A stretch of 64,000 nt of DNA, taken from the NCBI RefSeq assembly GCF_019635455.1, contig NZ_JAHBZJ010000001.1:434001-498000 (forward strand). The letters run 5' to 3'. Positions 58,179 to 64,000 of this stretch are shown here, piece by piece (within the stretch, counting starts at the first letter, position 1; the number at the start of each line of letters is the position of its first letter). Source of the stretch: Sphingomonas sp. (GTDB taxonomy: Bacteria; Pseudomonadota; Alphaproteobacteria; Sphingomonadales; Sphingomonadaceae). The position numbers and the translations under genes were made by a program. Below the pieces are notes generated by a model. It was not told the origin of the DNA and did not search any database. It was given only the letters and a program-made list of their open reading frames with translations.

Positions 58179-59192
58179 TCAGAACAGACGGGTCAGCGCA
58201 TAGAACAGCGCCCCGACCGCCGCCGATGCCGGGATGGTGATGACCCAGGCGACGACGACATTCTGGGCCACCCCCCATCGCACCGCGGATGCGCGCCGGG
58301 CGGTTCCCGCCCCGATCACACAGCCGGTGATGGTATGGGTGGTGGACACCGGGATGCCCAGCAGCGACGCCGCGAACACGATGACCGATCCGCCCGCAGA
58401 CGCGCTGAACCCCTGATGCTGCGACAATTTGGTGATGCGGGTCCCCATCGTCTCGATGATCCGCCACCCGCCCGACAGCGTCCCCAGCGCGATCGCGATA
58501 TAGCAGGCGATCGCCACCCAGTGCGGCACATGGAAATCGCCGGTCAGATAGCCGGTCGAATAGAGCAGGACGGTGATGACCCCCATCGTCTTCTGCGCAT
58601 CGTTCAACCCGTGGCTGATCGAATAGGCGGCCGAGGAAAACAGGTGCAGCACGCGGAAACTGCGCTCCGCAGTCCGGTTCGGCGCGCGATGCAGCGCCCA
58701 GCTCGACACCAGCATGATGAGCATCGCCAGCAACATGCCGAGCAGCGGCGACAGGACGATCGCGATCAGCGTCTTGTTGAGGCCGCTCCACTGAATGCCG
58801 GTGAAGCCGGCATGTGCGACGCCGGCCCCGACGATGCCGCCGACCAGCGCATGGCTGGACGAGGACGGAATCCCCTTGAGCCAGGTGACGACATTCCAGA
58901 ACATCGCCCCGACCAGCGCGCCGAACACCACCGCCGGGGTCACCAGATCCTTGTCGATCAGCCCCTTGCCGATCGTTTCCGCGACCTTGTGCAATTCGGG
59001 AAAACCGAGCGTCAGGAAATAGGCGGCAAAATTGAAGAAGGCGGCGAACGCCACCGCCTGCACCGGTCCCAGCAGCCGGGTCGCCACCACCGTCGCGATC
59101 GAATTGGCCGCGTCGTGGAGACCGTTCAGGAAATCGAACGCCAGCGCGACCAGGATCAGGCCGACCAGCAGGGGAAAAGCGAGTTCGTGCAT
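58179..59192 (-). CDS. Inorganic phosphate transporter, Pit family
   Basis: A 337-residue inner-membrane transporter of the PiT family (phosphate with metal or proton). Two repeats of the family signature are seen: FDFLNGLHDAANSIATVVAT near residue 19 and SISHGLNDAQKTMGVITVLL near residue 196. Both include the GxxDA-type NGLHDAANS/HGLNDAQKT motifs. About ten hydrophobic segments are present. It begins 8 bases after the stop of the Nudix-DUF47 gene, a standard Pit accessory pairing. Convergent with the PepSY gene. Confidence 0.93.
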   Translation of the reverse strand: MHELAFPLLVGLILVALAFDFLNGLHDAANSIATVVATRLLGPVQAVAFAAFFNFAAYFLTLGFPELHKVAETIGKGLIDKDLVTPAVVFGALVGAMFWNVVTWLKGIPSSSSHALVGGIVGAGVAHAGFTGIQWSGLNKTLIAIVLSPLLGMLLAMLIMLVSSWALHRAPNRTAERSFRVLHLFSSAAYSISHGLNDAQKTMGVITVLLYSTGYLTGDFHVPHWVAIACYIAIALGTLSGGWRIIETMGTRITKLSQHQGFSASAGGSVIVFAASLLGIPVSTTHTITGCVIGAGTARRASAVRWGVAQNVVVAWVITIPASAAVGALFYALTRLF

Positions 59193-59200
59193 GGCGCGGA

Positions 59201-60409
59201 TCAGGCGTGATCGATGACGATGCCGTCAATCTCGTTCGCGACATCCTCCAGCGCGTCGGTGATCCGTTCCAGATGCTTGTAGAGTTCGCGCGCGACGATG
59301 AACTTCATCGGATTTTCGCCATGTTCCTTGAACGCGCGCTTGATCCCGGCATCGTGGATTTCGTCGGCATGCCCCTCCATGCGGACCAGCCGCTCGGTCA
59401 GCTCGTGCAGCCGCGATCCGTTGCGCGCGACATCGCGCAACAGCGGCATCGCCTCTGCCGTCAGCCGCGCGGCATCGACGATGATCGCGACCATGTCGCG
59501 CATCTCCGGCTCGAACTCGCGGACCTCGTACAGGCCGACGGCGGCGGCCGCCGCCTGCATCTCGTCCACCGCATCGTCCATCGCGCCGATCAGGCTGGTG
59601 ATCGCGCTGCGGTCGAACGGGGTCAGGAACGTCTTGCGGACGGTCAGAAGCACCTCGCGAATGATTCCGTCGGCGTCATGCTCGCGCTCCATGATCTCGC
59701 GGATGTGATCCTCGGTCGCGCCGCTGCCCTGAAACAGGCGGGCCAGCGCGTCCGCCGCCGCGGTGATCGTGACCGCATGCGCTTCGAACATGTCAAAGAA
59801 ATTGCCGGTTCTGGGAAGCAGGCGCTGAAACCACGCGAACATGTGATTGACCCTCGATTTTTCGGCGACCACGTTCAGGACGCCGGTGCGGCGCGCGGCC
59901 GCGTTGAATTCGGACGCGCCGAAGCTGCGGATCAGGTCGCGCAGGTCCTGCTCATCGACCGCCTCTGCGGCCTCGGCCAGCGTGAACCAGCGCCGCTCAC
60001 GCTCGCGCTGTTCCCGCCACTTCGACAATTCGGCGGTGACCGCGAGCGGGAACACCTCGACATCCGCCATCAGCGAGGCGCCGTTGCTGCGCCGCTTGCG
60101 ATAACGATAGGCACCGATCGGCGTCGGACACGCGGCGCCGACCACCCCCGCCTCTTCCTCCGCCTCTACGGCGGCGGCGACGTGCGGCGGGGTTCCGGGC
60201 GCGACATTCCCCTTCGGAATCACCCAGCGACCGGTGCCGCGCGATGTGACCAGCAGCACGCGCACCGGCGCGTCGATGGCGGTGCCTTCGCTGCGATAGG
60301 GCAAGGCGGCAATCTGGCGAATGAAACGATCCTCCGTTCGCGCAGGCCATGCCCGATCCGGACAATCGTGACAATCGCGCGGCGATCGCGATTGTGGATA
60401 GTCCGGCAT
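59201..60409 (-). CDS. Nudix hydrolase domain fused to DUF47 (PhoU-like Pit accessory) domain
   Basis: One uninterrupted frame of 402 residues joins two proteins that are normally separate. Residues about 15-160 are a Nudix domain (WVIPKGNVAPGTPPHVAAAV, then EAEEEAGVVG). The Nudix box keeps the EEEAGV end but has Thr for the first Glu and Val for the Arg. Residues 190-402, from MFAWFQRLLPRTGNFFDMFE, are a full DUF47 domain (GAMDDAVDEMQAAAAAVGLY; KFIVARELYKHLERITDALE), a helical PhoU-like regulator of Pit transporters. An internal ATG at 59842 could also yield a free 213-residue DUF47 protein. ATG 60409 is my start. pit follows 8 bases downstream. Confidence 0.82.
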   Translation of the reverse strand: MPDYPQSRSPRDCHDCPDRAWPARTEDRFIRQIAALPYRSEGTAIDAPVRVLLVTSRGTGRWVIPKGNVAPGTPPHVAAAVEAEEEAGVVGAACPTPIGAYRYRKRRSNGASLMADVEVFPLAVTAELSKWREQRERERRWFTLAEAAEAVDEQDLRDLIRSFGASEFNAAARRTGVLNVVAEKSRVNHMFAWFQRLLPRTGNFFDMFEAHAVTITAAADALARLFQGSGATEDHIREIMEREHDADGIIREVLLTVRKTFLTPFDRSAITSLIGAMDDAVDEMQAAAAAVGLYEVREFEPEMRDMVAIIVDAARLTAEAMPLLRDVARNGSRLHELTERLVRMEGHADEIHDAGIKRAFKEHGENPMKFIVARELYKHLERITDALEDVANEIDGIVIDHA

Positions 60410-60480
60410 GGCTTGCTGCGCCCGCCTCCCGCGCCTAAGACCCGGATCGAGATGCGGGGCGATCCCGTACCTCAAGATCG

Positions 60481-60673
60481 CGCCGGTGTCCGCAAGGACT
60501 TAAAGGGGAACGCGGTGAGGCTGCCCGGTCGGGCCGGTCGAATCCGGGGCTGTCCCTGCAACTGTGAGCGGTGAGCGAGATTCGCAGCGCGGCCCGATCG
60601 CCGCGCGGCCACTGGGGCAACCCGGGAAGGCGCGAACCGAGCGACGACCCGCAAGCCAGGAGACCTGCCGGCG
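60481..60673 (+). ncRNA. Cobalamin (B12) riboswitch
   Basis: The leader has all landmark parts of a cobalamin riboswitch. The closing helix pairs CGCCGG (60481-60486) with CCGGCG (60668-60673). Inside are CTTAAAGGGGAACGCGGTG, GGGGCTGTCCCTGCAACTGT, GCCACTGGG with CCCGGGAAGG, and the B12 box GCAAGCCAGGAGACCTGCC (60651-60669). It controls the downstream btuFCD genes; binding of adenosylcobalamin or a related form would reduce their expression. Confidence 0.96.
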
Positions 60674-60688
60674 TGGGTCGCTCAATGC

Positions 60689-60786
60689 GCGGGTCCAGGG
60701 CCATGGCCCGCGTGCGGAGAAGTCCGTCGAGCGACGACCGGGCGGCCGGGGCCGCCACGGTGACGGTTCGCGGGCATCGACGCCCG
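60689..60786 (+). promoter_or_regulatory. Hairpin-rich leader between riboswitch and btuF
   Basis: Between the riboswitch and the btuF start (about 190 bases) lie three strong inverted repeats: GCGGG...CCCGC at 60689-60711, GGCGGC/GCCGCC with a four-base loop at 60741-60756, and CGGGC/GCCCG at 60771-60786. None has a run of T after it. They may form the expression platform, for example by sequestering the start region or by a Rho-dependent step. The stretch has no gene of its own that I can support. Confidence 0.4.
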
Positions 60787-60866
60787 TCCGCGCCCGTCGC
60801 CGGTCGATCGCGTGCGCGAATCGACAGGCTCCGGCATCGTTGCGTGGCGCCGATGGACGAAGGCAC

Positions 60867-61757
60867 GTGAACCCACGCCTTGCATTCCTGCTGGCCGGTG
60901 TGCTCGCCACGGGCATGATCGGCATGGCCGCCGCGACGCGCGCGGCGAACGGCCAGGCCGCGCCTGCCCGGTCCGTCGCGCGCGAGACGGCGCGCCCGAT
61001 GCGGGTGATGTCGATCAATCAATGCACCGATCAGCTGGTGCTGATGCTGCTGCCGCCCGAACGGATCGCGTCGGTGACCTGGCTGTCGCGCGATCCGCGC
61101 CTGTCGCTGATGGCGGGCGCGGCACAGCGGGTCGGACGCAATCGCGGCGATATCGAGGATGTGGTACGTCAGCGCCCGGACCTGATCGTCGCCGACGCGT
61201 TCGGTTCGGCGGCGACCCGCGCCGCGCTGCGCCGCTTCGGCTATCCGATGATCGAGATCGCACAACCGCAGAGCATCGACGACATCCGCGCGGCGGTGCG
61301 CGTGCTCGCCGCGCGACTGGACGTGGCGGCGCGCGGCGAGGCGCTGATCGCCGCGATGGATCGCCAGCTGGCCGATCTTCACCGACGTCCGCCCCTGGGG
61401 CTGCGTGTCGCGTCCTGGAGCGGCGACGGCCTGTCACGCGGCGAAGGCGCGCTCTATCAGGCGGTGCTCGCCGCAGCGGGCGCGCGCGATGCCGCAAGCG
61501 AAGGCGTGATCGGAACCGATGTCGAAGCGCTGCTGGCGCTCGACCCGGACGTGCTGGTCGCGCCGGGGGCCGATGCCGGCGGGCAGAGCCTGCGCGACCG
61601 CGTGGCGCATCATCCGCTGGTCCGCGAACGCTGGGCCAGCCGCCGGGTCGGCATCAGCCCGCGCTATTATATCTGCGGCACCCCGCGCATCGCGGAGGCC
61701 GCCGCGATCCTGCGCGACGATCTGATCCGCATACGCCGATCGGGGGCCACCCGATGA
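60867..61757 (+). CDS. btuF: Cobalamin-binding periplasmic protein, BtuF-like
   Basis: A 296-residue periplasmic binding protein for cobalamin uptake. A signal peptide (LAFLLAGVLATGMIGMAAAT) is followed by the helical-backbone (class III) binding fold: MRVMSINQCTDQLVLMLLPP, SVTWLSRDPRLSLMAGAAQR, RPDLIVADAFGSAATRAALR and VLVAPGADAGGQSLRDRVAH. The GTG at 60867 is the start that opens the signal. It overlaps btuC by 4 bases. The riboswitch upstream supports cobalamin rather than iron as the substrate. Confidence 0.88.
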   Translation: MNPRLAFLLAGVLATGMIGMAAATRAANGQAAPARSVARETARPMRVMSINQCTDQLVLMLLPPERIASVTWLSRDPRLSLMAGAAQRVGRNRGDIEDVVRQRPDLIVADAFGSAATRAALRRFGYPMIEIAQPQSIDDIRAAVRVLAARLDVAARGEALIAAMDRQLADLHRRPPLGLRVASWSGDGLSRGEGALYQAVLAAAGARDAASEGVIGTDVEALLALDPDVLVAPGADAGGQSLRDRVAHHPLVRERWASRRVGISPRYYICGTPRIAEAAAILRDDLIRIRRSGATR

Positions 61758-62740
61758 GTTCGCGCTGGCTGATCCCCGTCCTCGCGCTGCTGACCCTCGC
61801 GCTCGCCTTGCTGTCGCTCGGGATCGGCACGCTCGATCTCGACATGATCGGCTGGCTTGGCGGCGGGGACGATCGCACCGCCCGGCTCACCGGGCTGGTG
61901 CTGACCGAAATCCGCCTGCCGCGCACGCTTCTCGGTCTGTTGACCGGGGCGATCCTGGGCCTTGCCGGCGCCGTGCTCCAGGGATTGTTGCGCAACCCGC
62001 TCGCCGAACCGGGGCTGCTCGGCATATCGGGGGGAGCGTCGCTCGGCGCGGTGGTGGCGATCTATTACGGGTTCGCCGCCGTCACCCCACTCGCCGCGCC
62101 GCTGGCGGGCCTGGCCGGCGCGATGGCGACCGGGCTGGCGACGTTGCTGCTCGCCCGGGGCGGCGGGACGCTCGCGCTGATCCTCGCGGGCGCGGCGATT
62201 TCGAGCCTTGCGGGCGCCGGGATCAGCCTTGCCCTCAACCTCGCCCCCAATCCCTATGCCGCCTATGAGATCATGACGTGGCTGATGGGGTCGCTCGCCA
62301 ATCGGGGGTGGGACGAGATGCGCCTCGCCGCGCCGCTCATCCTGCTGGGCGGCGGCGCGCTGCTGACGACGGCGCGTGCGCTCGACGGACTGGCGCTGGG
62401 CGAGGTGCAGGCGGAGAGCCTTGGCATCGATGTCGCCCGCACCCGGCTGGTCGCGCTCGCCGGCACGGGTCTTGGCGTCGGCGCCGCCACCGCCGTGGTC
62501 GGCACGATCGGCTTCGTCGGCCTGATCGCGCCGCATCTCGTGCGCCCGTTCGTGGGGCATCGGCCAGGCGCGACGCTGGTGCCGGCGGCGCTGGCCGGTG
62601 CGGCGTTGCTGACCGCGGCGGACATCGCCACCCGGCTGATCCGGCTCGACACGCCGATCCACCTCGGGGTGTTCACCGCACTGGTCGGCGCGCCGTTCTT
62701 CCTGTGGCTGGTGCTGCATGTGCGGGTGCGCGGCGGATGA
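61754..62740 (+). CDS. btuC: Cobalamin ABC transporter permease, BtuC-like
   Basis: A 328-residue permease of the FecCD/BtuC family with about ten membrane segments. Family signatures: LTEIRLPRTLLGLLTGAILG, LQGLLRNPLAEPGLLGISGG, and the coupling-helix region GTIGFVGLIAPHLVRPFVGH that contacts the ATPase. ATG overlaps the btuF stop and the TGA overlaps the btuD start. Works with BtuF and BtuD to import cobalamin across the inner membrane. Confidence 0.94.
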   Translation: MSSRWLIPVLALLTLALALLSLGIGTLDLDMIGWLGGGDDRTARLTGLVLTEIRLPRTLLGLLTGAILGLAGAVLQGLLRNPLAEPGLLGISGGASLGAVVAIYYGFAAVTPLAAPLAGLAGAMATGLATLLLARGGGTLALILAGAAISSLAGAGISLALNLAPNPYAAYEIMTWLMGSLANRGWDEMRLAAPLILLGGGALLTTARALDGLALGEVQAESLGIDVARTRLVALAGTGLGVGAATAVVGTIGFVGLIAPHLVRPFVGHRPGATLVPAALAGAALLTAADIATRLIRLDTPIHLGVFTALVGAPFFLWLVLHVRVRGG

Positions 62741-63504
62741 GCATGTTGCACCTTGAGGGCATTTCGGTCGTGCGCGGCGGGCGGGCGATCCTGCGCGACA
62801 TCGACGCGCGCTTCCTGCCCGGCCGACTGACCGCCGTGATCGGCCCCAACGGCGCGGGCAAGAGCACGGTGTTGCGCGCCGCCGCCGGACTTTTGCGGCC
62901 CGATGCCGGCAAAGTGCGCATCGGCGATGTCGATCTCTCCGGCATCGGCCGGCGGGAACTGGCGCGGCGAAGGGCCTATCTGCCGCAGCGGGCGGGCATC
63001 GACTGGCCGATGCGGGTCGATCATGTCGTCGCCCTGGGCCTGCTGCCCCGCATTCCCGCGCTGGGGCCGCTCGCCGCCGGCGACTGCGCGGCGATCGACC
63101 GGGCGCTCGCCGCCTGCGCCGCCGAGGAGCTGCGCGACCGCGAGGCGACCAGCCTGTCGGGCGGCGAACTGGCCCGCGTCATGCTCGCGCGCGCGATCGT
63201 CGGCGATCCCGAACTGCTGATCGTCGATGAACCGACCGCCGATCTCGATCCCCGCCACGCCATCGACGCGGCCCGCCGCCTCCGCGCGCTGGCGCGTACC
63301 GGGCGCACCGTCGTGATGGCGATCCATGATCTCGACCTGGCGCTGCGTTTCGCGGACGACGTCCTTGCGATCCGCGATGGCCGTGTCGTCGCCGCCGGCG
63401 CGGTGGAGGAGGTAATGAGCGAGGCGCTTCTGGGCGCTCTGTTCGACGTGCGGGTGCGCGTTTCGCGCGATGCCGAAAGCGCGTCGATCCGGTTCCTGGA
63501 CTGA
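62737..63504 (+). CDS. btuD: Cobalamin ABC transporter ATP-binding protein, BtuD-like
   Basis: A 255-residue ATPase with Walker A VIGPNGAGKSTVLRAAAGLL, signature LSGGELARVMLARAIV, Walker B LLIVDEPTADLD and the H-loop MAIHDLDLALRFADD. It belongs to the FecE/BtuD/HemV group. It is the third gene of the riboswitch-controlled btuFCD operon and its start overlaps btuC. Confidence 0.94.
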   Translation: MSMLHLEGISVVRGGRAILRDIDARFLPGRLTAVIGPNGAGKSTVLRAAAGLLRPDAGKVRIGDVDLSGIGRRELARRRAYLPQRAGIDWPMRVDHVVALGLLPRIPALGPLAAGDCAAIDRALAACAAEELRDREATSLSGGELARVMLARAIVGDPELLIVDEPTADLDPRHAIDAARRLRALARTGRTVVMAIHDLDLALRFADDVLAIRDGRVVAAGAVEEVMSEALLGALFDVRVRVSRDAESASIRFLD

Positions 63505-63507
63505 CGC

Positions 63508-63562
63508 AACGGGGCGGGGCCGATCGCACGCGGCCCGGGTCGTCGCAATTGCCCCGCCCGTT
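63508..63562 (+). terminator. Possible stem-loop after btuD
   Basis: AACGGGGCGGGG (63508-63519) is nearly complementary to CCCCGCCCGTT (63552-63562), with one bulged base and a loop of about 32 bases. It begins 3 bases after the btuD stop. No T-tract follows, so termination is only a possibility. Confidence 0.35.
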
Positions 63563-63609
63563 CCCGATCCCTCCACTTGCCGCCTAAGCGGGACCCGACC
63601 CCGGCCCGA

Positions 63610-63642
63610 GCGAAAAATTTTCGCGCCGTCGGGATTAAATCC
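63610..63642. promoter_or_regulatory. Two adjacent perfect inverted repeats upstream of the glycine-rich protein gene
   Basis: GCGAAAA-A-TTTTCGC (63610-63624) and GGATT-A-AATCC (63632-63642) are perfect inverted repeats, each with a single central base. They form an A+T-rich island in very G+C-rich DNA, 67 to 100 bases before the ATG at 63710. They could be operators or part of the promoter of that gene. I do not recognise the regulator. Confidence 0.4.
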
Positions 63643-63709
63643 TCCCCGGCCCCCGTTCCCCTTTCGAAGCGTCGCTGGATGCGGCGCCCCGTTTCAGGAG
63701 GATCGACCC

Positions 63710-64000
63710 ATGAAAACCCGTTTCCTAACCGCAGTCGCCGTCGCAGCCGTCACGCTGGCAACCCCGGCATCTGCCCAGTTGCTGGGCGGTGGCGGCCTTG
63801 GTGGCCAGATCGGCGGTGGTCTGGGCGGCCAGGTCGGCGGAACACTCGGCGGGACGCTGGGCGGTCGCATCGACCAGCCGCTCGATGGCCCCGTCACCCG
63901 CACCACAAATCGCCTGCGCGACACCACCGAACGCACCACCAGCCGCGCGGAACGCCGAGCGCGTGCGACCGGGACGGCCACCGGCGCCACCGATGCCAGC
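63710..64000 (+). CDS. Glycine-rich exported protein (3' truncated)
   Basis: The first 97 residues of a protein that continues beyond the window. AGGAGG lies 8 bases before the ATG. A signal peptide (FLTAVAVAAVTLATPASA) is followed by Gly-rich repeats of the form LGG/QIGG/QVGG/TLGG (residues 24-51). An Arg/Thr-rich region (LRDTTERTTSRAERRARATG) comes next. I do not recognise a family; the layout suggests a surface or periplasmic structural protein. Confidence 0.75.
   Translation, partial: MKTRFLTAVAVAAVTLATPASAQLLGGGGLGGQIGGGLGGQVGGTLGGTLGGRIDQPLDGPVTRTTNRLRDTTERTTSRAERRARATGTATGATDAS

Noticed and set aside
60564..60866. Upstream extension of the btuF frame into the riboswitch
   Set aside because: It would overlap conserved riboswitch structure, reads as Arg-rich noise, and the signal peptide begins at the GTG at 60867.

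Overview
This window is high-GC chromosomal DNA (about two thirds G+C by eye). It reads as an alphaproteobacterium of the Sphingomonas/Sphingomonadales type. The signs are dense coding, many ATGA, GTGA or TGATG overlaps between genes, frequent GTG starts, several TonB-dependent receptors, and a histidine pathway that runs through formylglutamate. The assignment rests on gene content and style; no 16S or other marker gene is present. I see no rRNA, tRNA, CRISPR array, insertion sequence, phage gene or attachment site.

Layout, left to right. 1-2435: end of a membrane/periplasmic gene cluster (a truncated gene plus a membrane protein with a glutamine-amidotransferase-like core). 2444-3865: cardiolipin-synthase-type phospholipase D enzyme. 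3971-8366: a molybdenum group with a YdeP/FdhF-like molybdopterin oxidoreductase, FdhD and MobA, interrupted by a heme-binding beta-barrel protein on the other strand. 8363-9583: ferredoxin-reductase-type flavoprotein. 9745-16951: a complete histidine utilisation locus, hutFC leftward and hutIHGU rightward, with a perfect HutC-type operator in the 29-bp gap between them.

16969-29090: a type II secretion system split into divergent halves (gspL-M-E-F leftward, gspG-H-I-C-D rightward). Beyond gspF lie a small unknown gene, gspN on the opposite strand, and a unit in which an LpoA/LppC-like periplasmic binding protein precedes gspJ and gspK. 29105-31032: holC and pepA. 31207-36725: the outer-membrane biogenesis run lptD-surA-pdxA-rsmA. 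36729-40991: TPR protein, RsmB-type rRNA methyltransferase, a frameshifted zinc-ribbon remnant, two exported proteins including a TonB-like one, and a DUF4197 lipoprotein. 41080-49191: guaB, a CoA-ester lyase, an SPFH/NfeD/TPR operon, a DUF885 peptidase-like protein and an MscS-type channel.

49358-58149: metal uptake. A DUF2946 protein and a ZnuD-like receptor come first, followed by a terminator, a Fur-box-like palindrome, and the run exbB-exbD-tonB-fiu-like receptor-piuC-MsrQ-like heme membrane protein-PepSY protein. 58179-60409: phosphate transport (Pit) with a DUF47 protein that here is fused in frame to a Nudix domain. 60481-63504: a cobalamin riboswitch controlling btuF-btuC-btuD. 63710-64000: the start of a glycine-rich exported protein that runs off the window.

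The points most worth checking are the Nudix-DUF47 fusion, the periplasmic-binding protein wired into the type II secretion cluster with its 5' end overlapping gspN, the small unknown gene in the same cluster, the iron-uptake operon extended by redox-type membrane genes, and the paired palindromes before the last gene.
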